From: Scheffersomyces stipitis CBS 6054
Lineage: Eukaryota > Ascomycota > Pichiomycetes > Serinales > Debaryomycetaceae
Assembly: GCF_000209165.1 (NCBI RefSeq)
Contig: NC_009042.1
Location: 1,984,001 to 2,048,000 of the forward strand
Direction: 5' to 3'
DNA: 64,000 nucleotides
Positions 40,316 through 53,732 of this stretch are shown here, piece by piece. Under the pieces are notes generated by a model, which did not search any database, had not been told where the DNA came from, and worked only from the letters and a program-made list of their open reading frames with translations. The translations under genes and the position numbers were made by a program. How positions within the stretch are numbered: the stretch's first letter is position 1; each line of letters opens with the position of its first letter.

Positions 40316-43135
40316 GGTATGTGGATCTATTAGTGTATTAGTGTATAAGTGTGGAAGTATTGCTCTATGAGTTGTATGATGGAAGCAATCAGTGATGATG
40401 TAATGCTATACTATGACAGTGTTAGAGTGGAGTAGGGTATTAGTATTGAGTTGTACAAGGGTTGTTGTGTTGTAGAATTATTTCGTACTGTTGTTTCTGA
40501 ATATTGTGATTTTAGTGCTGTTGTTTCAGGTATTAATGTTTCAACTATTCTTTGGATGAACAACTACCTGCTCTCTCGGATGCGACGGTTTCAAGGACCA
40601 ACCACTGTAGAGAACGACAGTAAGGAGTGTGGGGAAGTGACTACGCTACGAGTCAAATGTTGTTATGATGCGGATAGTTCTCAACTTCTGCCTGTGCTAA
40701 TTTCTACAAAGCAATAGACTGGTCTCAAAGGATGGAACAAACAGATTACTGTAGATGAAGGGATGTGAAATGACAAGCACACGGCCAACTGTATCAACTA
40801 TATGAACGTGTAGGTCAGGAGTGTAGCAAGTGGATAAGGACGTTGAAATACGTGAGTCTAATTAGTGAGCGTAATTAGTACTTGGCAGCTGAAAGCCATA
40901 GGAAAAGCTTAATGGGACAGCCAGTACGGCAATGACAACTATATTAACCGTGACAAACGGTAACAAATCAAAAAGGTGCACAGTAATATTGTTGACCCAA
41001 ATATTACAGCACCAGAAAAAGAATATCTACTTAAAAAACAAGTTGCTTCTCTTCGAAAATCTCTTGATCCAAATGTACGCTAACAAAAATCCTCAGGCCC
41101 ACTTTCAATGTGGTCAACAATTCCAGTATGTATACTTTTTGAGTGATAACTTTCTTATTTTTTTTCTCTGCTGCACAAGGTCTCTGTGACCTGCATACGG
41201 CTAAATACACCTTTTAACCCCTTCGCGGCTCCCCTTAAACCATTTGGCGTTAGAACCGGGACTGTAGCAGCGTAGGAAAGCTCAGTATGTCTCCAGGCAT
41301 ACGAGAGCGGGCAACTAGCACAGATGTGTATTTTTTGGAACCTTGGTGCAAAGTTTCCCGGACAGAAAAGCCTACACAAATCGTCCAGAATAGGACGTGA
41401 TAGTGGCAAGATTTACTAAAGCCTAACAAAGCCATGAGCGCCTCGCAGTACCTGAGAGCAAATCACGTTTTAAGTTTAGGGACCAGATTAGCAGATACAA
41501 TCGAGTTGTCCTACATAATTTATGATTTACAGTACATGTAGTACAATTCGACCTCTCCGGGCACAATGTCTTGAAGCAAAATCAAAATCAAAAAATCAGT
41601 ACTGGCCGGCGGCTGAAACTCTCGTGCTTTTGGACTTTGTAGCAGCTACTTTTGCCGGCGGTTCCAACTACAAGATCCTTGAAACCGCTTGTTTTAACTA
41701 CTAGTAGCCGCCTTTAATTATTTTCATTTTATCTCGTTACATACATATATTTCTCCTCGGCGGCGTTAGCGGTACACCTTTCATTTATCCGAACCGCTCG
41801 CAGAAAGTGGCTTTATTTTTAGAATAGTACGAACTTCGATTGTCCTGCCAGCCACAGGTGGAAACGAAGGTGAAAACCTCATCTGGTACGATCTCATCTA
41901 CACGGACTCATCACCTCTTACTTCTTCGGAGCAGTCTGAAAAATCTGCTGTAGCACATTCCCATTCAGCCGTTTCAGATTCCCTTTATTTGCCTAACCGC
42001 TCTGACTTTTTTTTTCTTGTCCACTTCTTGACAGAAAATGTCATACTATAATTGAGCCTCTTACCTGTGCTCATTCTTCCTATTCAATTGAGCGGCATAT
42101 TTCGCTGGTATAATTCCATACAGTAAGTGGGCATTTTGGCTGCTCCGGACTTATGATTTACATCTGGCCGCCGATCACAAAACAAGACCTACAGCAGATG
42201 AAACTGTTCAACGCGCTCTCGAAGAAAACTTCCTAAACCAGAATACGTCCCACGCAAGCAATCTGCAATTCTAAACGAAGTCTAAATATAACTTGGTGAC
42301 ATTTTCTAAAGCTGTGGCTGCATGTCAGGAGACCAATTCCTTTTTCTGAGACTGAGACAGCAGTATTGGCAATTTTTGCAAGCTAATTTTCGTGATGGGC
42401 TTTGGTTCCGAGTATTTAGTGTTCTTTCAATTACTATTTCGCGCAAGATTCTTCTTGTGAACAGAATGTCTAGTTAATTGCTTCGGTAAGAATGCTAAGC
42501 AAATCTATATGCGAGCGACGGTGCTTGCATTGCATGGACATCAATGATTTCTGAATTAAAATAGGGGTCGGCGTTTTACCGATTGCTAAATATACCTCTT
42601 ATTAAGGTACAAAGATTTGTACGTCCAGGTGAATATTACAAAGACTTACGTAAATGCAGCTTGGATTTGGTGAATTCTACGGTCTTATTGGGGTATTCTA
42701 AATTTCCGCAATATTCTGAAGTTACTTATGTAGAGCTCTAGATAGTCTGTTTACTTTCATACCTTGCTCCAAACTCCAGTACATACTTCTTGGACATATT
42801 GCTTGGATGCCTTCGCTAATCTCAATGGTAGTTCTGGAAATACTTCAAAATTAGAGCTTGCAACCCAAAACTTGAACACCAAATTATAGAAAATTCACGG
42901 ATAGAGCGAAACAGAACTAACAAAGTGTAATGTGGTTGATGCCTTCTTTGGACTATTTCACTTGTCTCTATTGCTTCTCTCTTTCATACTAGAATCCTAC
43001 TGTAAATCATCATCTACTTGGAGAGATTCACTGTACAGGATTCCATTATACAGTATCGGATAGTGTAATAATTCGAATATCTGAATCGTATCTTTCTTCT
43101 TTTTGCAATCGTTCTTCTTCACCTCCACTATTTCT
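40316..43135. other. 2.8-kb gene-poor region between PBS2 and REV3
   Basis: Divergent promoter region of PBS2 (left) and REV3 (right), unusually long for this window. ORFs are at most ~88 codons and show no domains. Directly upstream of PBS2 are short tattagtg repeats. At 41.6-41.8 kb is a cluster of CGG/CCG triplets (CCGGCGG at 41606-41612 and 41655-41661, then ccgcc at 41708-41712, and cggcgg at 41758-41763). I examined the 41.15-41.45 kb stretch for a tRNA and found none. Confidence 0.5.
41606..41763. promoter_or_regulatory. cluster of CGG-type zinc-cluster sites
   Basis: Two identical CCGGCGG heptamers exactly 49 bp apart, followed within 100 bp by two more CGG/CCG groups, in DNA otherwise AT-rich. 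Zn2Cys6 factors recognise CGG half-sites. The cluster is seen in sequence; its binding is inferred. Confidence 0.35.
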
Positions 43136-46100
43136 ATGAGCAACAGGCAGAATGATATAACAAACGTCTTCTCTGTTCAAATCAATGACTATGACTCGTA
43201 TCAGACTTTTCCCTCTAAGTTGGATAACCTCTATGGCAATGTTAATCAGGTTCCAGTGATTCGAATATATGGAACTATTGCGGTTCCAAGTAATTCTACA
43301 AGCACAGATGAGATTGATTCCATTGATGCGTCCAATGTCAGTAGAGAATCTAATGTGTTTCAAGAAACACGCGACGGGATTCCAGAAACAACGCCTAATT
43401 TGGTATTCAATGTGCTTGTACACGTTCATAATTACTATCCGTATTTATATGTAGATTGCTTCGAAGCAGATAAGAGGAAGTTGGCTTCCAAAGAGCACAT
43501 AGACAATGTTATCAATTACTTAGAGGCATCCATGATAGACTCATTTAAACGTAAGAAAAAGTCTACATCAGATGATGACGAATTGGAAATCCAAGACGAT
43601 CACCAAAATAGCAGGACACGTCGAAAATTCATAGCGGGGGTTTCAGTGTGTCGGGGAACCCCGATATATGGATTTCAATTGGGCCATCGCTTGGTTTACC
43701 GAATATCCTTGTTATCTCCTAAATATAAAACTAGACTATCGAAGCTATTGTATGAAAGGAAAATTGATCTTAGCTCATTAGAACTAGATTCTAATCTCAA
43801 GCGGCCAAAGAAAAAGGCTCTCGTTTATGAAGCACACATACCGTATTTTCTTCAGTTCCTAGCTGATTTTAACCTATTTGGATGTGGATGGCTTTACATC
43901 GACAAGAATAGAAATCTTGGTACCAAGGGTATTTATTTCCGCTCCCCAGTAATCTCTGAAATTCACAGACAAGCATTTACGGCCACCCAGATTGCCAGTC
44001 TAAAAAATTATCTTTCAAATTTTATTAATGACAAGAACATCCTTCAGAATTCTGTGGGATCGGAATCTAATTCAACTAAGTTTGATAGAGTAGGTAAGTC
44101 TTTGCTCGAGATTGACATCAATACGAACAGCATCATTAATCGAAATTCATTGGAACTACGTGAATTACACAACGATTTCTTTGAATTACAGGATTATAGG
44201 AAGTTGCTTGAAGATGACCCTCAACATAAAACTCATGGATACAAATTTGACAGGGAAGGAAACCAGCGTATTTATTTGGCTTCTTTGAAACTCGTTTACG
44301 AAGATTTAAAATATCAATGTAACATTAGAGGATCGACTTTTCAAGCTTCAAGTGACACTAGTCCCGATGATGAAAAATTGAATTACTTCGGCACTGGCGA
44401 AACCGAATGGTCTAACTATCAAGAATTATCGGAGCTTTTGAAGTATGTCGTAAAATTGAATGGACAAACTAGTCTCGACCTTGAAAAGTATTCGAAAAAG
44501 TTCATAGCCTGTAAAACAACTTCAATTGTAGATTTGATGCGTAAACCATCAGACGTAATTGAAGAGCCAGCTTTTAGAACGGCATTTGAAGAGATTGAAT
44601 TTGAAAAGACCAACAGATTGAACAATAGTCAATTACAATTTGGTACTGATCTTGTCAATTGGAAAAGCGATATCAGAATGCTTTACAATGAAAAAGGTTC
44701 ATCCTCTGAACTTCTGGGTTATAAGAGCCAAAATTTTGGTAGCAGGGACGAACATATTCTCAATTTGAGTTTCGGCAGCTTTAGCGACCCTACTCCAAAA
44801 GGTACAACTGAAGAAAGCGGTAGACGTGAAGATAGCCCTTCGGACATAAATCAAGAACTATATGATTCCTGGGATGGAAATATACTGTACGAAGAGGAGC
44901 GGAATGATGACAATTTGAATGAAGATATAAACCAGGAAGACGTTGTTGAAGAAGGTGAAGACAGTGAAGATGAAGTTGATGAGACTCAACTTCATGAAAT
45001 GGACGAAGAAATTTTTGCATTCACTCAAAAACAGAGCCTTCAGTCTCAGGCAGTCTCACGAATTACCAAACCAGGTGATATTCAAATTCCAAGTTCATTT
45101 GACGAATTCACCTTTTCATCAGATACGAACACTTCATTCTCGTCCACCTCCATTGAGGCGTTTGATATTGGATTTGGTAGTAATTCATACGAAGTGTTGA
45201 TACCAGAGGAATTAACTAAAAGTAATATATCGGAATCTGTTGAAAAATATGGAATTATGAAAATCAACTACGAAGATCCATTCTACGATAAGCAATCTGA
45301 TATGCCCAGTAAACCATTGATCTTTGCAAATAAGAAAATTATTGTGCCTCTAAATAATTTGTCCCTGATAGCCCGATTACCAATGTCTAAGAATATTGAA
45401 TCCTTTCTCGAACAGGCTGTATTCAAGCTGAATATCGATTTCGATCACCCAAAATTCGATAAATGGCAGTATTTGCCAGAAGCTCCTTCTAAATCGGAAA
45501 TTGATGAGTGGTTGCAAGATGGTGAAAATAGACTAAGGAAGAAGGCAAAAAAGTTCAGGTCTCAAATAGAACCTGGAGTTACTCAATCCAATGACTTCAA
45601 GTTTTCCTATAATTCTGAAAAGGTGAAACGCAGAAACGATGGTTTCAATCGTTTGAGCGATTTCCACTTGGAGGCTCATGTTAATACAAATGACCCCAAA
45701 TTTTCTCCAGATCCACTAAAGGACCCTGTTTCTATTATAAGCTACTATTTTGATGATACAAACAATATGTTTGAGAACCTGAAGAACAGATCAGGTATCT
45801 TGATATTTAATGATAACATGATTGATGTTAAGATGTTGAGAAGTGCAATGAGTTTTCTTGAAAATGGGACAGAAATTGAAGTCTTTGACAATGAATTACA
45901 TATGGTCAATCGCTTGGTTTCGATAATAGAAAAATTTGACCCAGACATTTTATCAGGATATGAAGTCAATGCGTCTTCATGGGGCTATCTCATTGAGCGA
46001 TTCAGAACTGTTTATGAGGTAAACTTGTTAGCAGATTTCAGCAGAGGTTCTTATAAAACAAATGGTAAATTTGGTGATCGTTGGGGCTATACGCATACAT

Positions 46101-48172
46101 CGAATATCAAGATTAATGGAAGACATATTATAAACGTCTGGCGTCTTCTCCGTCACGAATTGAGCTTAACAAGCTACTCACTTGAAAATGTCAGTTACCA
46201 TCTTCTCCATCAATCGTTACCTAAGTTCCTGAACTTTCAATTATCCGAATGGTTGCGAAGTAATAAATTTCAGAACATATTAACAGTTTTCCGATATTAT
46301 CAACGTAGAATTGCATTGGTAATTAAGATCATTGAGGTCCAAGAGCTTGTTACTCGAAATGTGGAGAACTCTCGCTTAATTGGAATTGATTTCAATTCCA
46401 ATTTCTACAGGGGATCACAGTTCAGAATTGAGTCGATCCTTTCAAGACTTGCTAAGCTGGAAAATTTGCTTTTGAATTCCCCTTCCAAGCAGCAAGTATT
46501 TGAAATGAAACCAATTGAATGTATTCCTTTGATCATGGAACCAAATTCTAATTTTTACAAATCGCCTCTTGTTGTGCTTGATTTTCAGTCGTTGTATCCT
46601 TCTGTCATGATTGCCTACAACTATTGCTTTTCGACTTTGTTGGGAAGACTCCATAATTTTAATCCTAATAAGAATGAAATTGGTTACTTAAAAAACTTAT
46701 CGTTGCCTCCTGGGTTGGTGGATCTTATGGAAAAGGAGAATGCGATTACACTTTCACCTAATGGGTATATGTTTGTGAAAAGTAATGTCCGCAAATCTAT
46801 ATTGGCAAAGATGCTTGAAGAAATTCTAAGTACTAGAGTGAAAGTGAAAGAAGTAATGAAACTCTTTCGGGATGATAGAGAGTTGACCCGACTATATGAT
46901 GCAAGACAATTAGCATTAAAGTTGATTGCTAACGTCACGTATGGTTATACTTCCGCAACTTTTAGTGGAAGAATGCCTAATCCAGATATCTCGGATGCAA
47001 TTGTATCTACAGGTAGAGAGATTTTAAGCAAATCAATAGAAATTATTAACAATGGAAATTTTGGTGCCAAAGTTGTTTATGGTGACACTGATTCATTGTT
47101 TATCTATTTCCCAGGAAAGTCACGATCTGAGGCATTCAGTATTGGTCGTCATATAGCTCAGTACATTACAGATCAGTTTCCCGACCCTATTAAATTGAAG
47201 TTTGAGAAAGTCTATCATCCATGCGTCTTGTTAACTAAAAAGAGATATGTTGGGTATAGCTATGAGTATGAAAATCAAACATCTCCCAAGTTTGATGCTA
47301 AAGGTATCGAGACTGTGAGAAGAGATGGTATTCCAGCACAACAGAAGATTGTTGAAAAGTCACTCAGGATCCTTTTTGAAACTAAGAATTTGTCTCGAGT
47401 CAAGGAGTACGTCCAAAAGCAATTCCACAAGATCTCGATTAACAAGGTATCAGTGATTGATTTCTGTTTTGCAAAGGAGGTTCGTTATGGAACATATAAG
47501 AACGAGAAATACCTTCCTCCGGGTGCCATAGTTGCTCAGAAGAAGGTTGACGAAGACCATCGAAAGGAGCCTCAGTACAGGGAACGAGTTCCTTACGTTG
47601 TAGTTCTGGACCCTACAAAGACAAGAATCAAAGACAGATGCATATCCCCAGAGGAGTTTATCGACTCTTACAAGACCACAAATCCTTATATTTTGGACTA
47701 TGAATACTATATCACAAGGGTTCTTATTCCTCCGTTAGAGAGAATCTTCAATTTGATAGGTGTGGATGTAAAAGGATGGTATCGAGAATTACCCAAGTTT
47801 CAGAAGAACCTGAACAAAGGCATTTTGAATATCAGCCGAAATATAAGAACCCATGCCTGTTTGGGATGTGGAGATAAGTTACAATCTAGTACGTCCAGTT
47901 ATTTATGTTCCAGTTGCAGGCATAATGAATTACAAGTGGTGACTAATCTACTTCTGGAAAACAAGAAAAATGAAACCAACATCATCACCATGAACTCCCT
48001 TTGCCAAAGATGTGTCAACCGCAACTTTGAAGGAATTGGCACTAATGTGACCAAGAGTTGTGCTGACGAGTGCCAGAATCGAGACTGCTCTGTCTACTAC
48101 AACAAGTTCAAGGCTCACAATGTGAAATCCCAGGAGAGAGATTTGTTTGTCAATGAAGATATGTTGTGGTGA
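43136..48172 (+). CDS. REV3: DNA polymerase zeta catalytic subunit Rev3
   Basis: 1678 residues from the ATG at 43136 (the frame extends 11 codons upstream without an ATG). Rev3 performs error-prone translesion synthesis with Rev7. An N-terminal B-family region contains NVLVHVHNYYPYLYVDC and HIPYFLQFLADFNLFGCGW. It is followed by a long, partly acidic linker (about residues 550-640). The exonuclease-like region lacks a normal active site. Polymerase motifs: A, DFQSLYPSVMIAYNYC (about 1148); B, KLIANVTYGYTSATFSGRMP; C, VVYGDTDSLF (about 1315). The C terminus has two cysteine clusters: CLGCGDKL...CSSC (zinc) and CQRC...CADECQNRDC (expected Fe-S cluster that binds accessory subunits). It is slightly longer than S. 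cerevisiae Rev3 (1504). Confidence 0.97.
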   Translation: MSNRQNDITNVFSVQINDYDSYQTFPSKLDNLYGNVNQVPVIRIYGTIAVPSNSTSTDEIDSIDASNVSRESNVFQETRDGIPETTPNLVFNVLVHVHNYYPYLYVDCFEADKRKLASKEHIDNVINYLEASMIDSFKRKKKSTSDDDELEIQDDHQNSRTRRKFIAGVSVCRGTPIYGFQLGHRLVYRISLLSPKYKTRLSKLLYERKIDLSSLELDSNLKRPKKKALVYEAHIPYFLQFLADFNLFGCGWLYIDKNRNLGTKGIYFRSPVISEIHRQAFTATQIASLKNYLSNFINDKNILQNSVGSESNSTKFDRVGKSLLEIDINTNSIINRNSLELRELHNDFFELQDYRKLLEDDPQHKTHGYKFDREGNQRIYLASLKLVYEDLKYQCNIRGSTFQASSDTSPDDEKLNYFGTGETEWSNYQELSELLKYVVKLNGQTSLDLEKYSKKFIACKTTSIVDLMRKPSDVIEEPAFRTAFEEIEFEKTNRLNNSQLQFGTDLVNWKSDIRMLYNEKGSSSELLGYKSQNFGSRDEHILNLSFGSFSDPTPKGTTEESGRREDSPSDINQELYDSWDGNILYEEERNDDNLNEDINQEDVVEEGEDSEDEVDETQLHEMDEEIFAFTQKQSLQSQAVSRITKPGDIQIPSSFDEFTFSSDTNTSFSSTSIEAFDIGFGSNSYEVLIPEELTKSNISESVEKYGIMKINYEDPFYDKQSDMPSKPLIFANKKIIVPLNNLSLIARLPMSKNIESFLEQAVFKLNIDFDHPKFDKWQYLPEAPSKSEIDEWLQDGENRLRKKAKKFRSQIEPGVTQSNDFKFSYNSEKVKRRNDGFNRLSDFHLEAHVNTNDPKFSPDPLKDPVSIISYYFDDTNNMFENLKNRSGILIFNDNMIDVKMLRSAMSFLENGTEIEVFDNELHMVNRLVSIIEKFDPDILSGYEVNASSWGYLIERFRTVYEVNLLADFSRGSYKTNGKFGDRWGYTHTSNIKINGRHIINVWRLLRHELSLTSYSLENVSYHLLHQSLPKFLNFQLSEWLRSNKFQNILTVFRYYQRRIALVIKIIEVQELVTRNVENSRLIGIDFNSNFYRGSQFRIESILSRLAKLENLLLNSPSKQQVFEMKPIECIPLIMEPNSNFYKSPLVVLDFQSLYPSVMIAYNYCFSTLLGRLHNFNPNKNEIGYLKNLSLPPGLVDLMEKENAITLSPNGYMFVKSNVRKSILAKMLEEILSTRVKVKEVMKLFRDDRELTRLYDARQLALKLIANVTYGYTSATFSGRMPNPDISDAIVSTGREILSKSIEIINNGNFGAKVVYGDTDSLFIYFPGKSRSEAFSIGRHIAQYITDQFPDPIKLKFEKVYHPCVLLTKKRYVGYSYEYENQTSPKFDAKGIETVRRDGIPAQQKIVEKSLRILFETKNLSRVKEYVQKQFHKISINKVSVIDFCFAKEVRYGTYKNEKYLPPGAIVAQKKVDEDHRKEPQYRERVPYVVVLDPTKTRIKDRCISPEEFIDSYKTTNPYILDYEYYITRVLIPPLERIFNLIGVDVKGWYRELPKFQKNLNKGILNISRNIRTHACLGCGDKLQSSTSSYLCSSCRHNELQVVTNLLLENKKNETNIITMNSLCQRCVNRNFEGIGTNVTKSCADECQNRDCSVYYNKFKAHNVKSQERDLFVNEDMLW

Positions 48173-48251
48173 TATTAAAGGGTTTTCATTCATTGTGATA
48201 ATATGGTAAATACAGAGTATGTACATTAAATAAAACTGATATACACAGTTT

Positions 48252-49385
48252 CTAATTAACATTTGGTTTCGTGATCTCGTCATGTTTCCAACTACCCAGA
48301 AACATATGCTTAGCGTATGCCATCGGATCATTCATGTTCTTGGCTCCCATTTGGCCCACATCGGGACTGAACGAAGTGATTGGAAGAACCAATACATCGT
48401 CGATAGCTATGGCCAGTTCCATGCCTGTGAAGATCTTCCAGGTGATTATTTCGTCATACTTCTTTTTCTGGAAGTTTTCGGGTGATTGAAGAACGTTGTT
48501 CATGTAGTTAAAAATGGCATCGGTCCAAATACCTGGACCAGTCCAGTTCATGATATCACCTCCTTCGTCTTTGCCTAATACTTTTTTCAACTGTCCCTTT
48601 CTAGCTCTTGTAAGAGTCTTTTCTGTGATCTCAGCGATCAATTCACGCAACATTGGATGTCCTTTTTTGGCTTGAATGGTCCATTGGCAGAACTGAATAC
48701 GTCTGGCGTACCACTCAGCCCAGTCGGGTCTATCTGGGTCAGCTTCGATTCCCACAACCAAGCCAGGGTTGATGGGTTTGTCGTACAAAGTAGTGTTGCT
48801 TGATACCCACTTATCTATCGGCTTCAAACCTACTGTGTCTATATCTGAATATACTCCTCCTCTGGCATATAATATTAGGTATCTGAAGAAGTCGGCCTTC
48901 AAGATGCTCTTGGGCATGATATTGTAAGCTCTAGCAACGTCAGGAACTGTCAGATACAACTGGCTGATCAACTCTTCGCACACATCATCTGCCACTACAT
49001 AATGTTTGTATCCGGGATTCTTGTCATCCCAAGTACTTTGGTAAGTACGATATTTCAATGGAAACGAATCATCATCTAAAGCGACTTTCCATGTCTGCCA
49101 GATATTCTTTTGGAAAGGCTTACTCGACTCGTATGGGAACTGAAATGATAATTGCTGTCTCACAGTGGTCTCTATAGGTAATCTTGCCTTTTTGTTGGGC
49201 TGGAAATTGAGTCCAGTCTTAGCCCAATTGGAATGTATCTCGAGTTCTCTCTTTAATTGCAACTTAGAAGAAGAAGATTCTGTTCTGTGTGACGATCCCG
49301 GCACGGAAAACGTGCGGAAAAAGCCGTACAATAAATACAAGACTAGCACTGCTATCAATCCTAACCTCACCCTCTTGTTAATCAT
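48252..49385 (-). CDS. OCH1: Golgi alpha-1,6-mannosyltransferase Och1
   Basis: 377 residues from the ATG at 49385. A type II protein with a membrane segment at about 8-25 and a Ser-rich stem. The GT32 catalytic domain has KNIWQTWK, YKHYVVADDVCEELI, SILKADFFRYLILYARGGVYSDIDTVG (DxD at 181-183), GLVVGIEADPDRPDWAEWYARR, NWTGPGIWTDA and VLPITSFSPDVGQMGAK. Och1 adds the first alpha-1,6 mannose that starts N-glycan outer chains. Length and motifs fit CTG-clade Och1 (about 385) better than S. cerevisiae Hoc1. It converges on REV3 (stops 79 bp apart). A TCACGTGA lies 94 bp upstream of the start. Confidence 0.88.
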   Translation of the reverse strand: MINKRVRLGLIAVLVLYLLYGFFRTFSVPGSSHRTESSSSKLQLKRELEIHSNWAKTGLNFQPNKKARLPIETTVRQQLSFQFPYESSKPFQKNIWQTWKVALDDDSFPLKYRTYQSTWDDKNPGYKHYVVADDVCEELISQLYLTVPDVARAYNIMPKSILKADFFRYLILYARGGVYSDIDTVGLKPIDKWVSSNTTLYDKPINPGLVVGIEADPDRPDWAEWYARRIQFCQWTIQAKKGHPMLRELIAEITEKTLTRARKGQLKKVLGKDEGGDIMNWTGPGIWTDAIFNYMNNVLQSPENFQKKKYDEIITWKIFTGMELAIAIDDVLVLPITSFSPDVGQMGAKNMNDPMAYAKHMFLGSWKHDEITKPNVN

Positions 49386-50676
49386 TGCAGCGTCGTCAAA
49401 GACTCCAGAAATGGAGTTGAAGCATTCTTCAAGCTTGATCTATTTATATGAATCTGGTGAAAATTCGAAAAAACTGCATCACGTGAGATCCGCGTCCAAT
49501 TCACACTGCCTGGGAATTCTGCAAGGGGTCCTGCAGCGGTCTGGGCGTTCTGTCAGAATGCCAAAATGCGGTATTGGTGCAACCTGAAAAAATAGAACAA
49601 ATCGGAGAGACAGAGGAATATCCTAGAGACAATAATTATAATAGCTACTGACGTTGATAATTATAATGACGAAGCCATATATAAAGACATACACATTTAT
49701 TGGCAGAAGATCTAGTGGTTATTTTTAGTTTCTTGCTGAAAATAATGTAGCAAATCTCAAATTTCATTTTAAAAATAGTTTCTTGCAAAAATTAATAGAA
49801 ATACTAAATCCTACAATAATCAAGTTCATTTCCAACGAAAGAACAAAAATTGTTCGATCAACAGTTAATTGTGAATAGTCATGATAGTTGGGAAACATTA
49901 GGTATTCTCATCTATTCTTATTCTAGTCCAAGAAGTAACAACTTTCGCTGATACTATCTACATTCACTTTAAATGAATTATATATTATGTATAGATATAC
50001 ACTTGCATGCGATGAAAAAAAAAGCTTTATAAAGGTGACCCAATGTCTAAATCATAAGTACAACAAAAAATCAACTTTTCAAACAAATAACCCAAGAAAA
50101 CAAAAAAGATTTATCAAATAACCCATTAATAACTTCTTCTATTATAAGTTTTTTCATATTCGGGGTGGAAATATGTGCCTTTTCTTTTCTTTTGAACATT
50201 AATAATAATTGAAACTAGTAATACAATTTATCAACTATGACTTTTGCAACTGGCTTCACGAGAATGGAATAGATATGGAACGGATGGATGAAAATGCAAA
50301 CAACGCCATAACAACTACCGGAAAGCAGTCATAGATAAACTCAACTAAGAAAAGACCCTGGTAAGATGAAAACAAAAAAACAAACTGCAAAGTGATTAAT
50401 GCAATAGTAATAAATATGAATTTAATAAATAAAATCTTTTTCCTCTTTCCTTGACACAATAAAGAACAGATCCAGACATGGAGTAGGTTGAAAGGATAGC
50501 CAACAAAGCAAATGCACTCAAGTGGAGTAATCAAATCAGAGAACACAACGAACAAAAAGGGACAAAAAAAACAAAAAGGACAACTCAGAAAAGTTGCCAT
50601 AGTTATGCTCACAATTCAGTATTCAAATACCGTTACTACAGTGATCAAATACTGTGCTACACAGTGAAAGTGGTGC
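49386..50676. other. 1.3-kb region between OCH1 promoter and DED1 3' end
   Basis: Very AT-rich in the middle (49.7-50.5 kb). It contains the OCH1 upstream region with TCACGTGA at 49479-49486 and an 11-bp direct repeat (ataattataat) near 49634 and 49658. The right part would be a long DED1 3' UTR. A 118-codon hydrophobic minus ORF (50256-50612) starts at GTG and comes from T-rich DNA; I regard it as spurious. Confidence 0.5.
49479..49486. promoter_or_regulatory. TCACGTGA E-box at OCH1
   Basis: Perfect palindrome 94 bp upstream of the OCH1 ATG, the only obvious promoter motif there. Cbf1-type binding is inferred. Confidence 0.5.

Positions 50677-53732
<3,056 letters not shown>

Noticed and set aside
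40392..40500. Possible C/D snoRNA (GTGATGA ... CTGA) near PBS2
   Set aside because: Boxes about 100 nt apart with no guide matching conserved rRNA and no closing stem, unlike the CAM1 intron case.
41155..41435. Possible tRNA or structured RNA
   Set aside because: Looked for A and B boxes and a cloverleaf on both strands; the GGTTC-like piece lacks a proper T loop and the arms do not pair.
50256..50612. 118-codon hydrophobic minus ORF downstream of DED1
   Set aside because: GTG start, T-rich DNA, located in the expected DED1 3' UTR; no protein-like motif.
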